Below, piece after piece: positions 16,864-25,399 of a stretch of 64,000 nt of DNA. Position 1 is the first letter of the stretch. Each line of letters begins with the position of its first letter. The stretch is from Acetobacter nitrogenifigens DSM 23921 = NBRC 105050 (GTDB taxonomy: Bacteria > Pseudomonadota > Alphaproteobacteria > Acetobacterales > Acetobacteraceae). The notes beneath the pieces are model-generated. The model ran no database searches. It saw only the letters and a program-made list of their open reading frames with translations, and was not told where the DNA came from. A program made the position numbers and the translations under genes. The stretch is from NCBI RefSeq assembly GCF_000429165.1, contig NZ_AUBI01000003.1, positions 1-64,000 of the forward strand, given 5' to 3'.

Positions 16864-17007
16864 TGTTTGGAAATTCACGCTGGGGGACGAGTGTGCCCGG
16901 TTCGGGCTGCTTCCGACGTGTATTTCCGGGTGTCGGCGCGCGCCGCCTTGACGACCGTGAGCGCCGAGGGCGCGCGTTGGGTCGCTGCCAGCGTGAATTT
17001 CCAAACA
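16864..17007. repeat. 144-bp segment bounded by a perfect 20-bp inverted repeat
   Basis: TGTTTGGAAATTCACGCTGG at 16864-16883 is matched exactly by its reverse complement at 16988-17007, with a 104-base centre. No open frame of the region has recognisable similarity. The surrounding stretch 16670-17137 otherwise contains no gene. It could be a miniature inverted-repeat element, an inverted duplication, or a long-stem regulatory RNA ahead of the heptosyltransferase gene. No target duplication is obvious at the borders. Confidence 0.7.
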
Positions 17008-17137
17008 GGCTCGAAGGGCGGCGTGACGCGTCCGCGAGACGTAAATAAACTCAAGCCCGGACCGTTTCTTAGGGTTTTGTTTTCTATTTTGTCCACATTT
17101 TGGGGCGTTGGATCAAATCCTCAAAGTGAATGGGTCT

Positions 17138-18445
17138 ATGTCTGGGGCTGCTCATCCTGAACACTCATCGGCCGCCGATGATACGGTCGCGACGGACGAT
17201 AACACGGCGTTTGGCGTAACTTCAGCGTCGATCAGGCCCTATCCAGATCCGGCATCCCGGCCGACGCAGGAAGGACCATCCGGCGTTCGGTTCGATTTCA
17301 ACGTCGGCTGTCGTGTAGCCGTGCCTCATCCTGAAAGCGGAGACTGGCGTGTTCAACTGCGGGATCTGAATACGGGCAACATTCTTTTCGATCAGACGGG
17401 TATTAAGGGCGCTACGATCCATTCCAGTAAGCGCTGGTTCGTGCGCTTTGGCGTGACTGTGTGGAAAAGCGGGCGTGAGGGAGGTCCGGGAGAGGAAGTT
17501 TTTCGTCACGAATACGATGCGCGGGGAAAGAGCGTTCTGGTCCAGTTTCCAATCGGAACGCTTGGCGACACGCTTGCCTGGATGCCTTACGCGGCGCGCT
17601 TCGCCGAGGCGCACGGCGCGAAGGTCACGTGTGGATTGTCCTCTTTGATCGCACCGCTTTTTCGTGACGCATATCCTGATATCGACTTTGTTACGCATGA
17701 AGAAATCGTCGAAAAAAATCTCGCCGAGACGTTCTATGCAACCTATAGTCTGGGGTTGTTTTTTGACGATGCGGACTGCAACCACCAGCCCACAGATTTC
17801 AGGTTTGTCGGCTTGCATCGAACCGCAGGTTATATTCTCGGCGTTCCTCCGGGAGAACACCCGGCGCGGATAGTGTTTCCAGACGAAGGGCGTCCGATTG
17901 AAGAGCCTTATGTGTGTATAGCCGTGCAGGCGTCTTCTCAGTGTAAATACTGGAACAACCCGAGTGGCTGGCTGGACGTCGTCACCCATCTCAAGGCGCA
18001 CGGATATCGCGTCGTTTGTATAGACCAGAAAAAAGTGCATGGAACCGGCATCGTCTGGAATCACATTCCATTTGGGGCGGAAGACCAGACCGGCGACCGG
18101 CCTTTGGCAGAGCGCGCCCGGTGGCTGAAACATGCTGATTTTTTTATAGGCAACAGTTCAGGGCTGGCGTGGCTCGCCTGGTCGGCAGGCTGCCCTGTCG
18201 TTCTGATTTCCGGCTTCACGCATCCGACCAATGAATTCCACACGCCCTATCGCATCATCAACTGGCATACGTGCAATTCCTGCTGGAACGACCCGCGGGA
18301 ACGGTTCGATCACAAGGACTTCCTTTGGTGTCCAAAACACAAGGACACGTCGCGGCAGTTTGAGTGCACACGATTGATCACCAGCGAGATGGTGATTGGG
18401 CAGGTGGACGAAGCCATACGCGACGTGCGCGGAGATTCGCCCTGA
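17138..18445 (+). CDS. tibC: Autotransporter O-heptosyltransferase, TibC/Aah type
   Basis: The 435-residue protein should transfer ADP-heptose to serines of autotransporter passenger repeats in the cytoplasm. It reads closely to E. coli TibC: VRFDFNVGCRVAVP, QFPIGTLGDTLAWMPYAARF, FRFVGLHRTAGYILGV, CIAVQASSQCKYWNNPSGW, WNHIPFGAEDQTGDRPL, GNSSGLAWLAWSAGCPVVLISGF. The cysteine cluster CNSCWNDP...FLWCPKH...FECTRLI, which binds iron in TibC, is complete. No strand-loop-strand autotransporter acceptor is in the window. ATG 17138 was chosen over an in-frame TTG at 17108; neither has a strong ribosome site. It is flanked on both sides by secreted protein plus wall-hydrolase pairs. Confidence 0.9.
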   Translation: MSGAAHPEHSSAADDTVATDDNTAFGVTSASIRPYPDPASRPTQEGPSGVRFDFNVGCRVAVPHPESGDWRVQLRDLNTGNILFDQTGIKGATIHSSKRWFVRFGVTVWKSGREGGPGEEVFRHEYDARGKSVLVQFPIGTLGDTLAWMPYAARFAEAHGAKVTCGLSSLIAPLFRDAYPDIDFVTHEEIVEKNLAETFYATYSLGLFFDDADCNHQPTDFRFVGLHRTAGYILGVPPGEHPARIVFPDEGRPIEEPYVCIAVQASSQCKYWNNPSGWLDVVTHLKAHGYRVVCIDQKKVHGTGIVWNHIPFGAEDQTGDRPLAERARWLKHADFFIGNSSGLAWLAWSAGCPVVLISGFTHPTNEFHTPYRIINWHTCNSCWNDPRERFDHKDFLWCPKHKDTSRQFECTRLITSEMVIGQVDEAIRDVRGDSP

Positions 18446-18475
18446 TCAAAAAAACCGTCAGGGGACGGTCGATCA
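18443..18475. terminator. Weak hairpin after tibC
   Basis: ACCGTC-AGGG-GACGGT (18454-18469) sits inside an outer TGATC/GATCA pairing, with an A-run on the left. No immediate T-tract follows on the plus strand. It may terminate tibC, or on the minus strand the gene pair beyond. A CA/CT dinucleotide microsatellite lies at about 18552-18572. Otherwise 18476-18642 holds nothing recognisable. Confidence 0.35.
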
Positions 18476-18642
18476 GTTATGCAGTTGTTTTTCGTATCTA
18501 GCCCGCCAAGATCCGCTATGTTCGGGGCCCTCGCCCTAGCCGTGTTCAGGCGACACACACACTCTCTCTCTGTAGAGTGATCTGTCATTCAGATTTTTTG
18601 CGGAAAGTTTTAAAGGAAGATCTGGAGCTGCTTGCGGCAGGA

Positions 18643-19221
18643 CTACTTTCCAATCAGTTTCCGCATCGAGGGAATGGTCGTGGCGCCTGCGTCGCTTGCC
18701 CTGCTGCTTGCCTGAGAGTCGATCGTCATGTCGCCGGTTGAAAGGTCTGCTGACACGACGACGGGTTCACGAACGTCAGCATTTGGAGAAGATGCTGAAT
18801 AGATTGCTCCGAGCTTCAGCGTCGAGCCGCCGTTGCCGCCGACTACGCCTATAGCTTCCAGCTTTTGGCAGGTTTCGGCTTCGAAATCGCCCGCCCCGAT
18901 CGTTTCCAGCCGACCGACATGGCCATTTTGGGGATCGAGCCATGTGAGTAGGCATGGGCCTCGATCATCACCCTTCCAGTTCTGCGTTTCGGAGTAAAGA
19001 TATCCGACCGTCTGTCCCGCCGCGTTAATGGCGTAGAATTGGGCGTCTTTGCTTGGTTTGAACGATGACCTGTCAGCTGCGGGTAGAACCCCGGAATAGG
19101 CCTTTGCGTCGCTTGCTGTCATCGTGGCGATTGGCGCTGCGTGTAGCGGGGTGCGCGACAGCAGAAGACATATGCTCGCAGTCGCGGACGTGCGCAGGAA
19201 ACTGTTCCGAAAAGAGTGCAT
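18643..19221 (-). CDS. Secreted protein, candidate immunity partner of the DUF3380 muramidase
   Basis: The protein has 192 residues with a signal peptide (LRTSATASICLLLSRTPLHAAP). The mature part contains AQFYAINAAGQTVGYLY, DDRGPCLLTWLDPQNG and ETCQKLEAIGVVGG, with two cysteines that could form a disulfide. I recognise no family. It starts two bases after the stop of the muramidase gene, so both are co-expressed. A periplasmic protein translated directly after a peptidoglycan hydrolase is the usual layout of an immunity gene, though a lysozyme-inhibitor-like or unrelated secreted role is possible. It shows no visible similarity to the other secreted protein at 15531-16106. Confidence 0.55.
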   Translation of the reverse strand: MHSFRNSFLRTSATASICLLLSRTPLHAAPIATMTASDAKAYSGVLPAADRSSFKPSKDAQFYAINAAGQTVGYLYSETQNWKGDDRGPCLLTWLDPQNGHVGRLETIGAGDFEAETCQKLEAIGVVGGNGGSTLKLGAIYSASSPNADVREPVVVSADLSTGDMTIDSQASSRASDAGATTIPSMRKLIGK

Positions 19222-19223
19222 GA

Positions 19224-20153
19224 TCAGGCCCTCAAGGCGATAAGGTAGTTTTTCTCGAGCTTCGCGTCATACCGGTTTTCGGCATATTTGGGGCCATTGT
19301 AGCGGCGCGCAAAAGTCGTCCAGTGTTTATTGACAATAGATGTTTGCAATACTGCGTCTTCGCGGATGAAGCAGACAAAGGCGTCAGCCTGTTTGTTGAT
19401 GTCTGCCATGTTTGTTACGAACTGTTCAACCGAGGAGCACCCGGCCGCCCGAAAATTTGCTCCCATGATCTGAAAGGCGCCCCACGATGCGGATTGCAAC
19501 GCCGCATCGCGGTCCAACTTCAGGGCTTTTTCGAGACGGCCGTATTGCGCGCTGAACTTCCCGTAACCGCCTGCTGTTTTGTTCGAGATATCCGGTGCGA
19601 CGGCGTCAAAGCGGCCATGCGTGAGTTTGTGGAAGTAGTGACGTTCAAACAGGATCGTCGGGCGGCCCTGAGCATCGAATGGCTGGCGGGATGTCTCGGT
19701 CATAACCACAGCCTTGATGGCGGCTACTTCGCAGCCGATATTTTGCGCCATCTGGGTATATTTCTCTGGACTGATCGTAGCGCCCGATGTCGCTTTGGGG
19801 AGGGCGTAGTCAGCGTCGTCGCTATTTGTCGGAGTGTAGGGAGGGGACGCAACCGGGATGCGGCGTGGCCGAAGAAAGGCGCCGCCCACTTTGTTCAATG
19901 CGTTGATGGTAGGTCCATTGGCGGCGATCAGGCCGTCTGGATGAGCAAGGTGGGCGTGAGTCGACTGGAACTCCCTGATCGCGGAGCAGGTCAACGCGCC
20001 GCAAAATCCATCCGTAGCAAGCCTGTTGCGGTTCGAGGGAATATAATTGAGCAATATTTGCACAGCTCTGACATCGTTGCGTAAATTCACGCCATGTTCG
20101 CCAACTGATGCAGATAGTCTCAATGTCCTGCTCCCGAAATATATCGCACGCAC
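19224..20153 (-). CDS. Peptidoglycan-binding / DUF3380 N-acetylmuramidase
   Basis: The 309-residue protein has an N-terminal PG_binding_1 domain (about 20-88: LRNDVRAVQILLNYIP, ATDGFCGALTCSAIREFQ). A DUF3380 muramidase domain follows (about 131-305): VVMTETSRQPFDAQGRPTILFERHYFHKLT, YGRLEKALKLDRDAALQSASWGAFQIMG, and ARRYNGPKYAENRYDAKLEKNY. The likely catalytic Glu is 153. DUF3380 enzymes occur as phage endolysins and as type VI effectors. There is no signal peptide, so delivery must be by lysis or a secretion machine. No other phage gene is nearby, and a secreted partner gene follows two bases after the stop, which favours an antibacterial effector. The start is GTG at 20153. Confidence 0.85.
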   Translation of the reverse strand: MRAIYFGSRTLRLSASVGEHGVNLRNDVRAVQILLNYIPSNRNRLATDGFCGALTCSAIREFQSTHAHLAHPDGLIAANGPTINALNKVGGAFLRPRRIPVASPPYTPTNSDDADYALPKATSGATISPEKYTQMAQNIGCEVAAIKAVVMTETSRQPFDAQGRPTILFERHYFHKLTHGRFDAVAPDISNKTAGGYGKFSAQYGRLEKALKLDRDAALQSASWGAFQIMGANFRAAGCSSVEQFVTNMADINKQADAFVCFIREDAVLQTSIVNKHWTTFARRYNGPKYAENRYDAKLEKNYLIALRA

Positions 20154-20386
20154 GATAGCATCCGGTACAATGCCGCGGGAGTGATCAGGAAAAATTTTTA
20201 GACGAAAATTTGCTGACGAAGCCGTCTGACTAGTCTTTAAGCGGGGCTGTCGCTCTTCGGCGTGTTCCCCGGGGCCGCCATGTCCCCCCTCTCATCCCCC
20301 GTCGCATTTCGTCGCGTTGCGCTGTATGACGGCATCCGCTTTGCCGTCCGTCTGGCGGCGAGAGCGCAGGGAGGGAGCCCTTACGC

Positions 20387-22174
20387 ATGTCCGATTGTCT
20401 GTTCCACCGCTACCGCGCGCATGTCCTCGACGTGCTGCGACGCGTCGCGCCCGAGGTGGGCGATGACGTCCTCGCCCGCGTGGAACTGACGCCGACGCGC
20501 GATCCCGCTCATGGGGACATGGCGACCAACGCGGCGCTTCTGGCTTCGAAGGCCGCCCGACGCAAGCCTGCGGACATCGCGAAGGATCTGGCGGCGGCGC
20601 TGGCAGAAATCGACGGCGTGGCGCGAGCGGAGGCCGCCGGGCCGGGCTTTGTGAACCTGACGCTGGACCATGCCGTGCTGCAGAGCGTCGTGCCGTCCGT
20701 GCTGCGCGCGGGCGAAGGTTTCGGCGATTCACGCGTTGGCGGTGGAGAGCGGGTGAACGTCGAGTACGTTTCGTGCAACCCGACGGGGCCGATTCATGTT
20801 GGTCATTGCCGTGGCGCCGTGGTCGGCGACGCGTTGGCGAACCTGCTGCGCAAGGCTGGCTACGCCGTCACCAAGGAATTTTACATTAACGACGCCGGCG
20901 CGCAGGTCGCCGCGTTGGCCTGGGCTGCTTACTGGCGGTATCTGGAGGTCATCGGGACAACGATGACTGAAGAGGAATATGACGCCGTAGTCCCCGGCGG
21001 CCTGCAATATCGCGGCGATTACCTGATCCCCATTGGCCAGGCTCTGGCGGAGGCGCACGGGACCAGCCTTGCGGAAGACGGCGCGCGTCCTGCCGCGCCG
21101 GAGCGCTGGTTCGATCTGGTGAAGGCCTTCGCCATCGCCCAGATGATGGCCGGAATTCGCGAAGATCTTGAGCTTCTTGGCGTGCGCCATGACGTCTTCA
21201 CGTCCGAAGCCAAGGTGCTGGCGGATGGCGTGACTGATCGCGCGATAGGCGTTCTGGAAACGAAGGGTCTGCTCTACGAAGGCGTGCTGGAGCCGCCGAA
21301 GGGCAAGCTGCCGGACGATTGGGAGGCGCGGCCGCAGACGCTTTTCCGTTCAACGGATTATGGCGACGACGTGGATCGTCCGCTTCGCAAGTCGGACGGA
21401 TCGAACACCTATTTCGCCAATGATATCGGCTACCATCTCGACAAGGTGGAACGCGGCGACGCGACGCTGATCGACGTGCTCGGCGCGGATCACGGCGGCT
21501 ATGTCAGCCGCATGAAGGCCGCCGTCAGCGCGTTGACCGACCGGCGCGTGGCGCTTGACGTGCTGCTTTGCCAGATCGTGCACATCGTGCGCGACGGGCA
21601 GCCGGTGAAGATGTCCAAGCGCGCAGGAACCTTCGTGACGCTGCGCGATCTGCTGGACGAAGTTGGACGCGACGCGGTGCGCTTCACCATGCTGACGCGC
21701 AAGAGCGACGCACAGATGGAGTTCGATCTGGACGCAGTCGTCGCGCAGACGCGCGACAATCCGGTGTTCTACGTTCAATATGCGCACGCCCGCTGCCGCT
21801 CTGTCCTGCGTGCTGCGGAAGAAATGCTGGGGGCGGAGGCGGTGACGCCTGTGGCGCTTGAGGCCGCTGATCTCGCCAGTCTGACGGCGGACGCCGAGGT
21901 CGCCCTGATCCGTCGCATCGCAAGCTGGCCGCGTACGGTAGAGGGCGCTGCGCAGGCGCACGAACCGCACCGTATAGCGTTCTATCTTGGCGACCTTGCC
22001 GCCGACTTCCACACGTTGTGGAATCGTGGGCGCGACGACGCCGCGCTACGCTTCCTGCAGGCGGACGAGCCGGAGGCGACGCGCGCGCGCCTGGCTCTGG
22101 TCGCGGCGACGGCGATGGCGATTCGCTCGGGGCTGGCGGTTCTGGGCGTCGAACCGGTGGAGGAGATGCGATGA
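20387..22174 (+). CDS. argS: Arginyl-tRNA synthetase
   Basis: This 595-residue class I synthetase charges tRNA-Arg. It has the ArgS N-terminal Add-1 domain (VLRRVAPEVGDDVLARVEL...), the HIGH-type motif GPIHVGHCRG within VEYVSCNPTGPIHVGHCRGA, a KMSKRAG loop (VKMSKRAGTFVTLRDLLDEVG), and a C-terminal DALR anticodon-binding domain. ATG 20387 follows a GGGAGGGAG purine run. It heads an operon with SPOR, scpA, scpB, tatB, tatC and serS genes, whose starts overlap or nearly overlap the preceding stops except at tatB. Confidence 0.97.
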   Translation: MSDCLFHRYRAHVLDVLRRVAPEVGDDVLARVELTPTRDPAHGDMATNAALLASKAARRKPADIAKDLAAALAEIDGVARAEAAGPGFVNLTLDHAVLQSVVPSVLRAGEGFGDSRVGGGERVNVEYVSCNPTGPIHVGHCRGAVVGDALANLLRKAGYAVTKEFYINDAGAQVAALAWAAYWRYLEVIGTTMTEEEYDAVVPGGLQYRGDYLIPIGQALAEAHGTSLAEDGARPAAPERWFDLVKAFAIAQMMAGIREDLELLGVRHDVFTSEAKVLADGVTDRAIGVLETKGLLYEGVLEPPKGKLPDDWEARPQTLFRSTDYGDDVDRPLRKSDGSNTYFANDIGYHLDKVERGDATLIDVLGADHGGYVSRMKAAVSALTDRRVALDVLLCQIVHIVRDGQPVKMSKRAGTFVTLRDLLDEVGRDAVRFTMLTRKSDAQMEFDLDAVVAQTRDNPVFYVQYAHARCRSVLRAAEEMLGAEAVTPVALEAADLASLTADAEVALIRRIASWPRTVEGAAQAHEPHRIAFYLGDLAADFHTLWNRGRDDAALRFLQADEPEATRARLALVAATAMAIRSGLAVLGVEPVEEMR

Positions 22175-23109
22175 CAGACCGCGACGACACGCCGCCAGAT
22201 CCGCACGAAGATCGGCTGAACCGTGCGCGCGAGCGTATGGCGACCGATTACGAGGACGCACCGCCTCCGCGCCGGTCTGGCGGCAAGCTGGCGCTGGGCG
22301 CGCTGCTGGCGGGCGACGCGAACACACGTCGCCTGACCTACGGCGTCGCCGGGTTGGGCGGGCTGCTGGTGCTTGGCATCGGCGGTTGGTCCCTGCTGGG
22401 TCATCATCAGGGAGGCATTCCTGTTCTTGGCCCGCCGCCGGGACCGGTGCGTGAAAAGCCAGCTGATCCGGGCGGCATGCAACTCGATGGCGTGATGGCG
22501 CCTGCCGAAACGCCAGAGGGCGCCACCCACCTGGCGCCGGGGCCGGAGCAGCCGGACCCGGCGGCGCTGGCCGCACGTTATGGAGGGAAGGCCGCGGCTT
22601 CTGAAGAGCCGCCCGCCGCCGCTCCTGCGCCAGCGTCCGCTCCGGACGCTGCTTCGGCTCCGGCGAAGGACACCCCGTCGCAGGCCGCGCCAAAGGCGAC
22701 CGACGCATCGCCGTCGCCTACGCCTGCTGCGCCTCCTTCGACCGTAACCGCCAAGCCGTTGCCGGATACGGCGACGACACAAACGAGCCACGCCGATCAA
22801 GCTGACGCACCGCCGGTCCAGTCGAAAGCGCCGCCCGAGGAAACCGCCAAACCGGTTGCAAGCGGACCGTACGGCGTGCAACTGGCCGCGCTCGACTCCG
22901 AAGCGAACGCCCGCAAGGAGTGGGATCGCGCAAGAGCGACCGCGCCCGACCTGTTCGCCGGTCATACGCCCGAGATCGAGAAGGTGACCAACAAGACCGC
23001 GATCTTTTTCCGCTTGCGGATGCGTGGCTTCGACAGCATGGCCGCAGCTCAGTCCTTCTGCGAGAAGCTGCGCGGACACGGGCATGCCTGCAATCCGATC
23101 CGCCCCTGA
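22171..23109 (+). CDS. SPOR-domain inner-membrane protein
   Basis: The 312-residue protein has a cytoplasmic N-terminus, one transmembrane helix (about residues 67-86, GVAGLGGLLVLGIGGWSLLG), a long proline/alanine-rich periplasmic spacer, and a C-terminal SPOR domain. That domain has YGVQLAALDSEANARKEWDRARATAPDLFAG and KTAIFFRLRMRGFDSMAAAQSFCEKLRGHGHACNPI. SPOR domains bind denuded glycan strands at the septum, so a role in division-site peptidoglycan is likely. Start and argS stop overlap as ATGA. In many alphaproteobacteria nagZ lies between this gene and scpA; here it is absent and scpA overlaps directly. Confidence 0.88.
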   Translation: MTDRDDTPPDPHEDRLNRARERMATDYEDAPPPRRSGGKLALGALLAGDANTRRLTYGVAGLGGLLVLGIGGWSLLGHHQGGIPVLGPPPGPVREKPADPGGMQLDGVMAPAETPEGATHLAPGPEQPDPAALAARYGGKAAASEEPPAAAPAPASAPDAASAPAKDTPSQAAPKATDASPSPTPAAPPSTVTAKPLPDTATTQTSHADQADAPPVQSKAPPEETAKPVASGPYGVQLAALDSEANARKEWDRARATAPDLFAGHTPEIEKVTNKTAIFFRLRMRGFDSMAAAQSFCEKLRGHGHACNPIRP

Positions 23110-23986
23110 GGACACAGCCTCGGACGGGGTTGGGGCAGATGACGATGCGCGCAGCAGGGGCGCTGGGGTCGTGACCGGTTCCGCCGGGGCGCAAGCGGCT
23201 GAGGCGGCCGGGGAGGATGCTGACGGGCTCCCGCGTTCTCCGGTGTTGCGGCTGGAGGGGTTCGAGGGACCGCTGGACCTGCTGCTCGATCTGGCGCGGG
23301 CGCAGAAGGTGGACCTCGCCCGTATTTCGATCCTGCAACTGGTTGAGCAGTATCTGGCGGTCGTCGAATCCGCACGATCAATTCGTCTCGAACTGGCGGC
23401 TGATTGGCTGGTGATGGCGGCCTGGCTGGCGTGGCTCAAGTCGCGTCTGCTGCTGCCGCCAGAGGATGGCCCCGACGAGGAGGCGGAGGACGCGGCAGAA
23501 CTGCTGGCGGCGCGGCTGGAGGAACTGGCCCGTATCGGCGCCGCCGCAAGCTGGCTGGCGGAGCGGCCTCAACTCGGTCGCGACGTGTTCGCACGCGGGG
23601 AAGCCGAGTCCCTGATCGAGATTGATCGGTCCGGGCTCGTCCTCGACGTGCCGCAACTGATGCGGGCTTACCTCGCAGCGATCCGCCGCTCGTCCCGCAC
23701 GCGGGTCTATACGCCGCGCGCGATCCGCTTCTGGACGGTGCAGGATGCGCTTTCCAGACTGAAGCGCCTGCTGGGCGACACGCCGCCGGGCTGGAGTTCG
23801 CTTGACGCCTATCTTCCCGACCTGCCCACCTCGGGCGATGAAATCGAGAGCATGAGAATACGACGCGCGGCCATGGCCGGAACCCTGATCGCCGGGCTTG
23901 AACTGGCCAAGAGCGGGACGCTGGAACTGCGTCAGGACGAGGCGTTCGGACGAATCATGTTGCGTCCGCAGGAGGGTGGAGCGTGA
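23084..23986 (+). CDS. scpA: Segregation and condensation protein A
   Basis: ScpA is the kleisin that bridges SMC heads and recruits ScpB in chromosome condensation. The 300-residue protein has an N-terminal segment of about 45 variable residues and then the family core LRLEGFEGPLDLLLDLARAQKVDLARISILQLVEQYL. The WLVMAAWLAWLKSRLLLP helix and the C-terminal winged-helix part (GTLIAGLELAKSGTLELRQDEAFGRIMLRP) follow. ATG 23084 overlaps the SPOR gene by 26 bases; a later GTG could also be used because the first 45 residues are not conserved-looking. Confidence 0.92.
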   Translation: MPAIRSAPEDTASDGVGADDDARSRGAGVVTGSAGAQAAEAAGEDADGLPRSPVLRLEGFEGPLDLLLDLARAQKVDLARISILQLVEQYLAVVESARSIRLELAADWLVMAAWLAWLKSRLLLPPEDGPDEEAEDAAELLAARLEELARIGAAASWLAERPQLGRDVFARGEAESLIEIDRSGLVLDVPQLMRAYLAAIRRSSRTRVYTPRAIRFWTVQDALSRLKRLLGDTPPGWSSLDAYLPDLPTSGDEIESMRIRRAAMAGTLIAGLELAKSGTLELRQDEAFGRIMLRPQEGGA

Positions 23987-25197
23987 GCGGGGCCGATGAA
24001 ACTATGGGCGCCGACGACGCGCGCTGCGATGACGCTGCGCAAAAAGCCGCGATGACGCTGTCCGGCGCGGGCGAGACGGGCGCTGCGAAGGCGGCAGGGT
24101 CCGCCACAGACGTATCAGTGGGCGCTGAGTTCGAATCTGACATGCGGCAATCTTACGCCTCCGCGACACAGGAGTTCGAAGCAGGCGCTTCGGAGGCTGA
24201 TGCTCCCGAAGCTGATGACGCTGGAGCCGGCGCACTGGCGGAGGTAGGCGCCGACGTCGCTATTTCTGCGGCTGAAATACGTGACGCCGAGAGCGCGCAA
24301 ACAGACGGTTTCGTGTCTGACGCTGACAGGCGCGAAACCGCCGAAGACCCGTCGGTGGTTGTTCCTGCGGCGAATGTTGCGCCACTGGCTGAGGCGAATG
24401 GCGCCGAAGGTCAGACCGTCGACTCGCAGCCCGCAGAACCTCCCCCGCCGCCCGGCGAGCAGGTGATCCGTGCCGTAGAGGCTCTGATCTTCGCCAGCAC
24501 GGAGCCGGTCAGCGCCCGGACGATTCTCGGTCTTCTGGAAAGCCGCGCCCTGATTCCGGAAGCGGTGCAGGATGTCGGAGCCTATGTGCGTGAGACCCTC
24601 GTCGCGCTTGTGGCGCGCTATGACGGGCGAGGGGTCGCTCCGGTTGAAGTCGCAGGCGGCTGGCAGTTCCGCACGGCGGCGGATCTGGCCCCGATGCTCA
24701 CCAAGGTTCTCGCCAAGCCGCGTCGATTGCAACGCGGCACGATGGAGACACTGGCGATCATCGCCTATCACCAGCCCTGCACCCGGGCGGAAATCGAGGA
24801 AATTCGCGGCGTCAGTCTGGGACAGACCGTGCTCGACACATTGATCGAGGAATCCCTGATTGCGCCGCGCGGGCGAAAGGAAGTGCCGGGACGTCCGGTG
24901 TTGTGGGGCACGACGGCGGATTTTCTGCGGCATTTCGGGCTGACCAGCCTGACAGCCCTGCCGCGTCGTGAGGAGCTTCTTGGCGACATGCCGACCTCGC
25001 CACGTCTGCCCGTCACACATAATGCACAGCAGAACTCCGCCGATCTGCTGACGCACGGGACGGAAAGCTCCGAAGAGTCGTCTTCTCCGGAGGATGAGAA
25101 GGACATGGGTGGGCGCTCCGTGCCCGATGACGATACGCGCGAGCCATCAGGGGGAGACGCAGGCGCATCGGAGGCTCTGTCTGACGACGAGGACTGA
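23983..25197 (+). CDS. scpB: Segregation and condensation protein B with long acidic extensions
   Basis: The ScpB core (about residues 160-335) carries EQVIRAVEALIFASTEPVSARTIL, VEVAGGWQFRTAADLAPML, TMETLAIIAYHQPCTRAEIEEIRGVSLGQTVLDTLIEESLI and VPGRPVLWGTTADFLRHFGL, two winged helices that dimerise and contact ScpA-SMC. It is flanked by a roughly 155-residue acidic, alanine-rich N-terminus and a roughly 65-residue acidic tail, giving 404 residues against the usual 180-260. The start is GTG 23983 overlapping the scpA stop (GTGA). No other in-frame start just before the core has a better ribosome site, so the extension may be real, though a downstream start is possible. Confidence 0.9.
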   Translation: MSGADETMGADDARCDDAAQKAAMTLSGAGETGAAKAAGSATDVSVGAEFESDMRQSYASATQEFEAGASEADAPEADDAGAGALAEVGADVAISAAEIRDAESAQTDGFVSDADRRETAEDPSVVVPAANVAPLAEANGAEGQTVDSQPAEPPPPPGEQVIRAVEALIFASTEPVSARTILGLLESRALIPEAVQDVGAYVRETLVALVARYDGRGVAPVEVAGGWQFRTAADLAPMLTKVLAKPRRLQRGTMETLAIIAYHQPCTRAEIEEIRGVSLGQTVLDTLIEESLIAPRGRKEVPGRPVLWGTTADFLRHFGLTSLTALPRREELLGDMPTSPRLPVTHNAQQNSADLLTHGTESSEESSSPEDEKDMGGRSVPDDDTREPSGGDAGASEALSDDED

Positions 25198-25399
25198 TGC
25201 TTCATCCGCCGCCGGTGGTTTCCACATCGCTGCGGTCAGGGTAAGCGTGATCCGAATTCCAGCTCTCCCGCTCGGGTGGGCTGGTCGGCAGCAGGTCGCG
25301 CAATGACCGGCTGTCGTCTTCATGCTATGCGCGAGACCCCTCGCGCGCTGGTAGATCATGCCGCCGCATCGCGGGCGGCTGTTCGCGTGGGCGGTGACG

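Noticed and set aside
16608-17048. 146-codon plus-strand frame overlapping the amidase end and the inverted repeat
   Set aside because: It runs through the amidase gene in another frame and through the repeat; no conserved-looking segment or start signal.
18552-18572. CA/CT dinucleotide run as a phase-variation switch
   Set aside because: It lies in a gap about 100 bases past the tibC stop and outside any reading frame or recognisable promoter.
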